Part shown: positions 10,074-19,900 of the stretch, one piece after another
Layout: each line of letters begins with the position of its first letter
Numbering within the stretch: position 1 is the stretch's first letter
Notes under the pieces: model-generated
Databases searched by the model: none
The model's input: only the letters and a program-made list of their open reading frames with translations
Told to the model about the DNA's origin: nothing
NCBI RefSeq assembly: GCF_050947875.1
Contig: NW_027460346.1
Coordinates: 4,530,000 to 4,593,999 of the forward strand
DNA length: 64,000 nt
Direction of reading: 5' to 3'
DNA from: Dermacentor variabilis
Lineage: Eukaryota; Arthropoda; Arachnida; Ixodida; Ixodidae
Position numbers and translations under genes: made by a program

Positions 10074-11903
10074 TCAGTTCCTCGGCCTTGCCACACTGAT
10101 GAATGATAAGGCGCCGCAGTAGCGCCCCACGCAGGGACTGTGGTCACAGAGCTGGCCTTGCCAACGAAGCCTCTTGCCATTTGGCAGAGTGTACACGACT
10201 GCGTGGTGCTGCCTGATCCACGACATGGTTTTCAGCGCAGAGCTGGCAGCCAGGTAGTGCACGTGAACCAATCGCAGTAGTGGCAATGTTTCCACCATGC
10301 GGGCGATGAAGTTCGCAACCGCGCTGTCCGTTGCTTGACCCCCGGTCAGCAGGCACAATCTGCGCAGAGTCTTTGCAGCAGTCAGCCTAGCAGCTAAGCA
10401 AGGCCCAAGCATCACGTGGCCTGTTTCTATGGTGCGCGTACAGAGCCGCTCATTTGCGCAAAGGAGATGGCAAGGCCCGAAGTAGAAGACAGCGCCGGCG
10501 TCACTCACCAGACTATTCAGACTGAAGCGAAAGTCGGTGACTCGGCACCGAATAGGAACTTGAAGCACAAAATCCACGCCGTCTCAGCGATGTTCAACCG
10601 CCGCAGCCTTGTCTGTCCGTGCAGGCACTTGATGTCGCGCTTGGTGAACATCAAAGGCACTTTGCAGGCGGCGCACGAAAGAGTCTCGTCGTTGCAGACG
10701 TCATGCTCCTTGTGGAACCGGTAGCTTCGCTCCAGGAACTGAAGCGAGTATTTACAATTCACGGCGCACGGTGGAAGGGCCAGGCAGCGCAGCTGAAACA
10801 AGGCCGGACCCACGACTGACCAGAAGTTGCACACGAGCAAGAAGTGGCTCTTCGTCAGGCTGATCTCGCAGAAGTTGGTGAGGCGCGTTCGGAGGAACTT
10901 CCGCATTGGTTTTAGGAATTCGGGAGCACCGCTGTGCAGGCTTTAGAGCTGGACCTGTTGCGGCGGCGTCAGCAGGGCTAGTGAGAGGGACATGACGTCG
11001 TTGAAGTGCTCGGGTGCGTCATTGCTCCGAGGAAGCGGCTTTCAGCTTCCGAGTCAGCTTCCACAGCCATGACCGCGCGCCGCACTCTCTGAAGCAAGGT
11101 GCTCACCTCTCGCAAGTCCTCGAGTCGTATGAGGCTTGGTGAAGCTTCGTGTAAGAGCCGATATAGGGCGGAGGTAAACCGCTCGCAAGTGTACTGGAAG
11201 GTGCGCAGACCTGGCCTGGGCGTCTTCATCCTGGTAATGGCGTCGCCCATAGGCACCTCTACGGCGTCCTTTCGTATGACGTGAGCGTGCAAGCTGAGGG
11301 CCGTGGCAATCATTCAAGACGACCTCCAAGAAGTCGGCTGTAAGCGGCGTCGCTGCAACTTCCACGTACATGGACTGGAGAGTGTTCAGCCTGCAACGCG
11401 TGCTGGTTTCCACCACGGCGTCTTTCTTCAGCCACGACTCGTAGCGGCGGTCTTCGTAAAGTGACCACTGTAGCATCTTCACCTTTGTGAGCCTCTGTGA
11501 GAGCACTGGTAAATGCGTCGGATGCTCGACGACGCAGTTCACAACGCGCAGCTCCTCCATGTTCTCACAGTTGGCGACAAATCCAAGATGAACGTCGGAG
11601 GTCAGAGCGAGGCAGTCAGTGAACCTCAGCTGGCGCAAGTTCTTGATGTTCACCTTTTCGCAGTATTCACCAAGCGTACACTTATCCGTGCCAGAAGTGA
11701 ACGTTACGGTACAATGTGCTAATATTCTAGTACACCGTAGTTAGGGTCTCGACGACTCGCTCGCGGTTGGCGACTCCCGTGAGCTCAGCTGCTGCGTCGG
11801 TGAGAGCGTGGCCAGAGCCTCCGTCCAAAAGTTGGAATTTCAGTTCTCACGCTGCACGCAGGAGTCCGCCGATTAGCTCAGTCCCGAGCGATGGTTTCGT
11901 CAT
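10074..11903 (-). pseudogene. Broken paralogue of the F-box/LRR-like gene at 47733-49547
   Basis: Minus-strand segments match the intact gene in order: the C-terminal part 10074-10577, then 10517-10906, 10978-11313 and 11054-11653, in shifting frames. The ATG aligned with the intact start is at 11901-11903. Codon 19, Trp in the intact gene, is TGA (11847-11849), and several frameshifts follow, so no complete protein can be made. Similarity continues into both flanks, so the copy arose by DNA duplication rather than retroposition. The locus also lacks a poly(A) tail. Paralogy is clear from motifs such as HVHYLA, SPCxGRYC and VARPRN. Whether it is transcribed is unknown. Confidence 0.88.
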
Positions 11904-14098
11904 AGTGAATCGCTTCGATCATTGCCTTATCGTTTGCTTTGGTTCAGTTGTGCGCTTTTTCATTATTCTTGACTAGTCCGGCAAAACGCATTTTCAGAAC
12001 GCCGCAACATGGCGCGAAGTCGCTTACTCCAGATGAAGTCTTGGTAGTGGTCGGTGGCCTTTCTTTTCAAGGCACCACTTGCCAAGACGCCCAGTTCTGG
12101 AATGTGAATTAGTTTCTCTTGCAGTCAGTACCGACTTTCTGTAGACGAAAGAAAGTGTTCGCTGATGGGGCGCTTAGGGTGCCTGGTGTCAACCTTGTCG
12201 TAGCTAAGATAATTCATTAGGAACCCTGCTCCCGCACACACCATCACTTCTCACACACATTCCTAAAGCAACGACAAATGAAGCATTTTGCTGCATTCTA
12301 CAGTATACAGCGAAAGCTGTATATGATTAACCTTCCGTAGTTTTTTCGGCGTCCGTAAAGAGCAAAAAAATCATCATGTGGGCTGATCTTGGTGAGAGTG
12401 CAGAAAGGGAGCAAGCTCAAAGGCACGTACCCCAGTGGGCTCGGGAAACTGTAACGCGCCGTTCGGGATATTTGGGATGGGCCCACGTATGCGGAGTGCA
12501 TAACGCCTGCTTCACCTCCCCCGCGGGTGGGCTCTATATTGCACTATCTTCGGGCTGACCCGCGGCGCAGGTGAAGCACTTTGCTTTTCGTTTGATAACT
12601 TGACAACTGAACCCATCGCTGTCGTTCCACCTTCACAGATTGAAATGGTCGTCAATTTTTTCACTCCTTTAGGGTGGCGGTAGTTATCGGCATCTCCTGG
12701 GGTTTGAAGATCAGTTTTGCTCATCGATTCGGTGCCCGCCCGATTAACTCGAGATGGGTTCAGTTGAAACTATCTATATGTGTATGGTGTTTGTGCAGCA
12801 TGTTCAATAAATCCCGCAACCATCCGTTCCCGTGGCTTTGGTTTCCCTGGTGGTAGATTCCACCCCGCCTTTTTTTTTATTACAAAATTATTTGACAACG
12901 GTCCTTTTCATTTATCTTTCTAATTTGGCAGCCTGCAATACTTAGGTGCAGCAGGTAGGGCTTAGTTTTTATTTTAATGATTTTTTAAATTGATTTTTAT
13001 TGCCCAACACAATTTTTTGCGCTATCTATTCAACAATCAAGCGCGTCGCTGTTGCTTCATTGGTTCAACTTTCTTTCTTTATAGACTGATCCAGGTACAA
13101 GGAAAGGGGTTCGGTTCGTAGTCAGCTGGTCTCTACGCTCGTGGAACGAGTTGCGGCGGGAGAAAACGCCAGTTGCGTTTAACTTTCTCTTTTGCTTGAT
13201 TATTTTCTCGAGTGACGGCTCGCCGCGACGCTGGCCGATCTTCCGAACCATATACCCGCGATATGGGTTAGATAAGATGGAATATAAGATATTGCGATAC
13301 AGCGCCCATCATAAAACCCTGCAAAAAGCGTTAAACCCACAAGCAACATGAATGTCATCCGTTACGTTGTCTGGTTTCTCCATAATTGTGCAGCACTTTT
13401 CGTGCTAAATTGGCAACTGGAAACACGAGTCGCAAGGAGTTGAGAAATTAAGCGAGATACTAAGGGAGAGAGCAAAGGCAACAGCCAAAGAAGAAAGAAA
13501 AGCGGAAATTAACAAATTTAACTGCCTTAGTGAAAATCTTTATGGATCAACATATTTTTATTTAAAAAGGAAGTAGAGAAAAAGCCGCCTGAAGTAGAGA
13601 ATAACTCCGTGTCTTTTGAATCACGTTTCTACAGTTATCAGTCGAGCCGCCTTACGTAGCTAGTTCTCTGCTGTGCTTATGTGGGTGTTTTTCTAACCTT
13701 CCACGGTGGTCGCAGTACGTCTAGAACCGCAGCGTCCTGCATGCGCTCTGCGCGGTTGTACGGGACTGGAGGCCACGCATCGTTACGCAACTTCCCAAAT
13801 GAGAACACGAGTTGGTTTTGGCGCTTAACTTGGTAGAGCAGTAAACGAGGGATCCAAAAGAAATGTGATTGATTCGCAAATATATATTTCAATATAATTC
13901 TTCCAAAGGTAATAGAAAAAAACGCTACTGGAAATCTTCATTTTACACTTTCGCTTCTTTACTAGTTCTTGGCAGTGTTCTTCCTGCACTTCTTTCATGC
14001 GCGAGTCCCTTTGATCTGGTCCCTTGTTTGCCAAGTAAAGCAGGGGTGTATCTCACAGGCGTAACTGTGAGATACAGCCTATTTCAATTCTTTCTTGA
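11904..14098. other. Spacer; first ~250 bp homologous to the 5' flank of the F-box gene
   Basis: 11904-12150 resembles 49548-49740, including a shared run around ttattcttgac, marking the extent of the F-box duplication. The remainder is AT-rich with only short chance frames. Confidence 0.5.
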
Positions 14099-14339
14099 CC
14101 CGCGCCGTGGTTTCTCAGTGGCTATGGTGTTGGGCTGCTGAGCACGAGGTCGCGGGGTCGAATCCCGGCCACGGCGCCTGCATTTCGATGGGGGCGAAAT
14201 GCGAAAACACCCGTGTGCTTAGATTTAGGTGCACGTTAAAGAACCCCAGTTGGTCAAAATTTCCGGAGTCCTCCACTACGGCGTGCCTCATAATCAGAAA
14301 GTGGGTTTGGCACGTAAAACCCCAAATATTATTATTATT
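14099..14339 (+). mobile_element. tRNA-derived SINE (Ruka-like), well preserved
   Basis: Starts cccgcgccgtggtttctcag with an A-box-like segment, a B box (ggggtcgaatcccggcc), then gcatttcgatgggggcgaaa, ttaggtgcacgttaaagaac, and the tail ggcacgtaaaaccccaaat followed by ATT repeats. Non-coding; mobilised in trans by a LINE. A clear target duplication was not found. Confidence 0.9.
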
Positions 14340-15859
14340 CTCTCCTGCGAGTTTACGCGTCCTTATGGGGAATGATAGGCACTACTCACATTTGTAGAAG
14401 TAAAGGGCCCTTCGACCCCTCATTTGCATAGAAAAGTTACCTACGGTTGGGCCCCCCCCTCCCGAAAAAAAAATCATGGGTACGTGCCTGATTTTGGGGC
14501 AATTAATGCTGGCATACGTACAGTCACCTGAAATATGAGCTCCGACACAGTGCCCGTGGTGGAATTGGCCCCTGGTGTACAGAGCTACATTGAACCACGA
14601 AATGCTGGTTTGATAAATACCAGTAAATGGAAAGTGTTTAGCTCTTGAATTTCTCTATGTCGGCGCCGCTGTGCAGCCCTTGGGGCCCTTTCTACCACGA
14701 GTACTAAGTTTCAGTTAGTATTTAAAGTAACCGCTCATAATTATTATTTTTTTTCGGTGAGCTTCTTGAACGTCTTACCACTGTTCTAAAGTCATCGGTT
14801 AGCTTCAGACGCGCCTGCATGTATTTCGAATACCAAGAATGTTGTGACGAATTCAATAGCGAGCGTTATCTTCTCAGATTGCGTGCGTGAATCGAATACG
14901 AGCGTACATTCTCGATTGCAAATGAGCGCCCTAATTTGGCTGCAATGTACGAACATTCCAATCTTATGAACGGATGCCGTAATCCGTACGTACATCAGAT
15001 TCAGAGAAAGCAATAATTTGCGCGGCGAGATAGTTGTACTTTGTGTGTTGTTATTTTTGTTTCAGTGCAAGCTCGCCCTATAATTCGTTGGATTCGTGAC
15101 TCTCTCGTTTGAAACTGTCGTGTTGTTCGCATCACTACACTGTGACGGTATAGGCGTGCTACATTTTCATTGAGCCAATACTGGGAAATAGATTAGGACA
15201 TCTTTTTTGCGTGTGCGTTTACACATTTAACACAGCAATTTATTATGAGTAATTTACTTACTAATTTAGGAGCTTGTAAAAGACAGCAACCTTGTATTAA
15301 CAAGAGGTCTTAAGAATAACGAAAATTTAAATGCCTATAGGTCGGCTTTCACCTCATCGCAGAGAAAGAAATTTCAGTAAAATCATCCTTATGAAAATTA
15401 AACCTCTATCCACTTGAAAACGTTTCATCTGAGTTGCCACTTTGCACGTTGATACCGACTTGAAGGTGGTTCGTATCGTGGGACACGGGGGGGCCCACGA
15501 TACGAACGATAAATCAAGGGAGCCTAAAGCAGCGTTGTTCTTAGTGCCGACAAGAGCAGCAACGCACACCACTTCTGGCCGAGTGACACTTTTCGGTACA
15601 ATTCTTCAAGCGCGATTACACTCAAGTTGTGGGCTAAGGAACGTTTACCAAAGATGCAGTAATATGATAATATCGCTCATGTCTATAGCGCGATACCTGA
15701 AAAAATAAGAGACAACATTTTTTTGGAACTGTGATCACACAACGTGATTATGACCGCAAACCCTCGAGGAGATGAGCGCAACAAGCTGCGAATGAACCCT
15801 GCGGAAATTACGACGTCAGGATTTCTGTGCAGGCGCTTGCGGAGCTTGTCATCGCATAC
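14340..15859. other. Spacer, no recognised gene
   Basis: About 1.5 kb without convincing coding potential. It holds a perfect 14-bp inverted repeat (15469-15482 with 15494-15507). Copy B begins directly to the right. Confidence 0.5.
15469..15507. repeat. Perfect 14-bp inverted repeat with 11-base G-rich loop
   Basis: gttcgtatcgtggg (15469-15482) pairs with cccacgatacgaac (15494-15507). Function unknown. Confidence 0.8.
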
Positions 15860-15864
15860 GTGTT
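15860..15864 (+). repeat. 5-bp target site duplication, left
   Basis: GTGTT immediately left of the copy B 5' LTR, identical to 22675-22679 right of the 3' LTR. Five bases fits Ty3/gypsy-type integrases. Confidence 0.93.
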
Positions 15865-16020
15865 TGTTGCGTTTCGCCTGCGACACGTGGTTTTGCCGGC
15901 GCGACTGCGGCGGGGCGGCAGACATTTTGGCCCGATCGTCGTCGCCGCAACACTCATCGCCAGGTGTTTCCAGGCGCGACTGCGGCGATGCGACCGCCTA
16001 GGGATCATCCTCGCATTCCA

Positions 16021-16180
16021 GTCATTGTGCCCGAAACAGGCGATGCCAAAGCAGGGATCTCATTCCAGTCATTGTGCCCGAAACAGGCGATGCCAAAGCA
16101 GGGATCTCGTTCCAGTCATTGTGCCCGAAACAGGCGATGCCAAAGCAGGGACCATCCTCTCATTACAGTCATTGTGTCCG
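16021..16180 (+). repeat. 47-bp tandem repeats in U3 of copy B
   Basis: Units start at 16021, 16068 and 16115 (period 47), each beginning gtcattgtgcccgaaacagg, with a diverged partial unit at 16168. The same array is at 22073 onward in the 3' LTR. The start gtcattgtgcccga is shared with the 54-bp units of copy A, but the rest of the unit is different. Confidence 0.92.
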
Positions 16181-16325
16181 ACCGGCAGCGCCACGACAGG
16201 GTGCTACGAGATCGTGCTCGACATGGTGCTACGGCATCGCTACGACAGTGTGCGTCACCATTAGCCCATTGTACATTCACGTGCTCGTCTTTTGAGGGGT
16301 TCCTTCTTGCCCTCAACTGCGAGAG

Positions 16326-16333
16326 TATAAAAA
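16326..16333 (+). promoter_or_regulatory. 5' LTR TATA box, copy B
   Basis: TATAAAAA in the conserved context shared by all three LTRs; would drive the genomic RNA of copy B. Start site expected about 25-30 bases downstream. Confidence 0.78.
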
Positions 16334-16444
16334 CAGCTGCCCCCGGACGCCAAAAGGGAGGGCTCCGATTTCTTCTGTTGAGTGAAGTGCTCTCCCGTCT
16401 CTCTACTTCGGTCAAACCTGACCGCCAACTCTTTGCGATGTTAA

Positions 16445-16450
16445 AATAAA
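16445..16450 (+). terminator. Poly(A) signal in 5' LTR
   Basis: AATAAA, 119 bases after the TATA box. It must be bypassed in the 5' LTR and used in the 3' LTR copy at 22497-22502. Confidence 0.65.
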
Positions 16451-16622
16451 CAAGTTGTTTCGTTGTTACCAGTCTACTCATGCTTTGCCGGGACCTTCGG
16501 ATGCTTCCAGTTGTACCCCAGGCCGCCAGGCCAACGCTACCCTTGGGGCTTGCGACCCAGGTACAACCACGGGCGTCAGCGCCGAGTTCCCAACAGATCG
16601 TACCAGCAGTCAGATCCAAACA

Positions 16623-16976
16623 TCTGGTTGGCAGCGGTGAGATCGCCTCCGACTTCAAACAACTGTCTGCCAGCGGTGAGATCGCGACAACGGAGGCCAG
16701 CAGCGAAGAGATGCAGTTGACGGTATGCTGAGCAGCTCAACGACGATCCGGGAGCAGTGCAATGAGCCCTGTGTGACGACTGGTTGCCTGCAGCGGAACG
16801 ACTGCGCGGAATTCCTGCCTGCGAGGTTTGGTGAGTGCGGGACTTTCTTCTTCTGAGCTTTGCCAGGCTTTTGTTAGTGTCAGAAACAGAGCTGGTAATT
16901 GTGGTTGTCGTTGCTGCCGGGTTAGTTTGCGGCAAGACAATAGTAAGCAGTAGAGAAAGCAGCATTCAGAGCAGCC
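16623..16976 (+). promoter_or_regulatory. Leader with putative primer-binding site
   Basis: The bases right after the 5' LTR are tctggttggcagcggtga. A TGG two bases after the LTR end (16625) is where the complement of a tRNA 3' CCA end is expected, so this is the putative primer-binding site. I could not name the tRNA. A related segment, gccagcggtgagatcgc, recurs about 45 bases later. The rest is untranslated to the ATG at 16977. Confidence 0.5.
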
Positions 16977-19900
16977 ATGGATTTGAAGTCGTTGCGCAAA
17001 CCGAAATTGTTAGAGCTTGCAAGAGAGTTGGGTCTGGATGTCTCGGACAAACTCAGAAAACCAGAACTGCTAAAGGCTATTCTTGAGTTAGAGGCTGAGG
17101 ATGACGAGCTGTCGGAATGCCTTGAGACTATTGAGGAGAGGTCAAAAAGACAGGAGCGCGAACTTAAAGAACAGAAAGAAAAAGAAGAGCGTGAACTTAA
17201 AGAACAGAAAGAAAAAGAAGAGCGCGAACACGCTTTGGAAATGAAGCGTCTCGAGGTAGAGATGGAACGCGCTCGTAATGGAAGTCAGGCACACGGTGCA
17301 GGAGAACGAGTATTGTTCAAAATGACTGACCTGATGCGGCCGTTTAAGCTTGGAGAGGACATTGGTTTGTTCCTGGTTAACTTTGAGCGAACGTGCGAGA
17401 AGCAGGGGTTCTCTCGGGAAACGTGGCCACAGCGCTTGCTCACTTTGTTACCCGGCGAGGCGGCCGACGTAGTCGCTCGCTTGGATAGAGAGGAGGCAGA
17501 GGATTTCGACAAAGTAAAATCGAGTCTGCTAAAAAAGTACCGGCTGTCTGCGGAGGCGTTCCGTCGGAAGTTTCGGGAAAATGAGAAAGGAAAAAGTGAG
17601 TCATATACAGAGTTTGCGTATAGGCTTATGTCGAACATGCAGGAGTGGCTCAAAGAAGAGAAAGCGTTTGGTGACCACGATAAAGTTCTGCAGTGTTTCG
17701 GGCTAGAACAGTTTTATAGTCGGTTACCGGAGAACGTGCGATACTGGGTCTTGGATAGGCCAGACGTTTGTACGGTGGCTAAAGCCGCTGAGCTAGCCGA
17801 GGAGTTTGTGACGCGTCGGGCTCGCGGAGCTAAGGACGGTCAAAAGGGTGAATTTGGCTTGAAGTTTGAGAGGCCGAAGTTCACACCCATGAGAGTAAAG
17901 GGGGACACGCGTAGTGCGGATGCGAGTGAAAGCAGTCCGACCAGACGTAAAGAGACGGCGGCAGCCAAACGCAGAAAGCGGTTCGAGATGAGGCGAGCGC
18001 GCTTGTGTTATACGTGCCAGAAGCCGGGTCACTTTTCGGCGCAGTGTCCGGAAACAAAACCAAAAGTTGTGTTTTTTTCAATAGGCAGCACTGACGAGAA
18101 CATGAAGCTTCTCGAGCCTTACATGCGAGACCTCCTCGTGAACGGGAAAGAGTGCCGAGTGCTTCGCGATTCCGCAGCTACGATGGATGTAGTTTACCCA
18201 TCTTACGTAGAACCCCATATGTTCACGGGCGAGTGCGCGTGGATCAAGCAAGCCGTGGAAGCTCATAGCGTGTGTCTGCCAGTAGCAAAGGTGCTTATTG
18301 AAGGACCTTTCGGAGCGCTTGAGACAGAGGCGGCAGTGTCATCTATGCTGCCACCCCAGTACCCGTACCTATTTTCAAACAGGTCCGATCACCTCCTGCG
18401 CGAGAAGGGGCTTTTGTTTGGTGAAGCTAGTGTTCAGGCCTTAACCAGATCGAAGGTTCGGGAGCTCGCTGCAAAGGCGGTAGTTGCGGGGCCGACGTTA
18501 TCAAACAACGAAAAAGGGTCAGAGGCGCAGCAAGCTGATATGCCGAGCACGCCCGAACTGAATAAACTAGAGTCTGTAACGTTAAAGGCGCCAGATACTG
18601 GAGAGGAAACGCCCGACACGGGAAAGTTAGAAGAGCTATCTACAGATTTGCTCATCGCGCCTACGTCAGACGGACTTGATAGGTTGCTAAAAGTCAGCCG
18701 GTCGGCTTTGATAGCCGAGCAAAAAAAGGATGGCAGCCTGGAAAACGTGCGCTGCAATGTCAAAGAAGGTATCGCCAGGAAAACTGCGCGTTTTGTGGAA
18801 AGAGGTGGAGTCCTGTACCGGAAGTATCTAGACCGCCGAGGAGTGGAGTTCGATCAGCTGGTCGTGCCTCAATGCTATCGTCAGGATCTGTTGCGCTTGT
18901 CACACGGGGGTTCGTGGTCCGGACACCTAGGAGTTAAGAAAACTAAGGACCGTCTCTTGCAAGAGTACTATTGGCCAGGGTGTTTTCGGGACGCAGACCA
19001 TTTCGTGAGGACATGTGACACTTGTCAGCGGGTGGGCAAACCAGGGGACAAATCGAGGGCGCCGTTGAAATTGGTACCTATCATTACGGAGCCTTTTAGA
19101 CGGCTCGTTATTGATACTGTGGGACCTCTGCCGGTAACAGCCACGGGGTACAGACACATTTTGACTGTGATCTGCCCAGCGACAAAGTTCCCTGAAGCAG
19201 TGCCGCTTAAAGAACTCAGCTCAGTTGAGATAGTTAATGCACTACTGTCCATATTTGCGCGAGTTGGTTTTCCTGCAGAAATTCAATCAGATCAGGGCAC
19301 AGTGTTTACTAGCGCTTTGACGACAACTTTTCTCGAAAGGTGTGGGGTAAAGCTGCTACACAGCTCAGTGTACCACCCACAGTCGAATTCCGTTGAGAAG
19401 CTCCACTCCGTCATGAAGCGCGTGTTGAGAGCGTTGTGTTTTGAACATCGAACTGACTGGGAGCTGTGTTTGCCTGGGGTGATGTTTGCGTTAAGAACCG
19501 CGCCGCATGCGGCTACGGGGTTTTCGCCAGCTGAACTGGTGTACGGTCGCTCGCTTCGATCTCCGCTTCGCATGCTTCGAGAATCGTGGGAAGGTAGGGG
19601 CGACGACCCAGTCGTGGTGGAGTACGTGCTTAAGCTCCTCGAACGCTTAAGAAGGGCACAGGAGTTGTCAGGTGAAGCAATGACAAAGGCCCAGCAGAGG
19701 GCCAAGGTTTATTATGATCGGACAGCCAGGGCCCGTCGTTTTGAGGTTGGCGATGAGGTCATGATATTGCGCACATCGCTAAACAACAAACTAGACGTGC
19801 AGTGGGAGGGCCCAGCGCGAATTGTTCAGAAACTGTCGGACGTTAACTACGTGGTAAGTCTGCCAGGAAAGCGGAAAGCACAGCAAGTTTACCACTGTAA

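Larger units (their letters stand above)
15865..16622 (+). repeat. 5' LTR of copy B (758 bp)
   Basis: Starts TGTTGCGTTTCGCC and ends GATCCAAACA. It contains a 47-bp tandem array in U3, a TATA box (16326-16333), and AATAAA (16445-16450). It matches the 3' LTR at a constant offset of 6052. Confidence 0.95.

Noticed and set aside
16116..16658. 180-codon minus-strand frame in the 5' LTR (similar frame at 22168-22686 in the 3' LTR)
   Set aside because: Antisense to U3/R/U5, interrupted and altered in copy A, no domain; LTR composition explains it.
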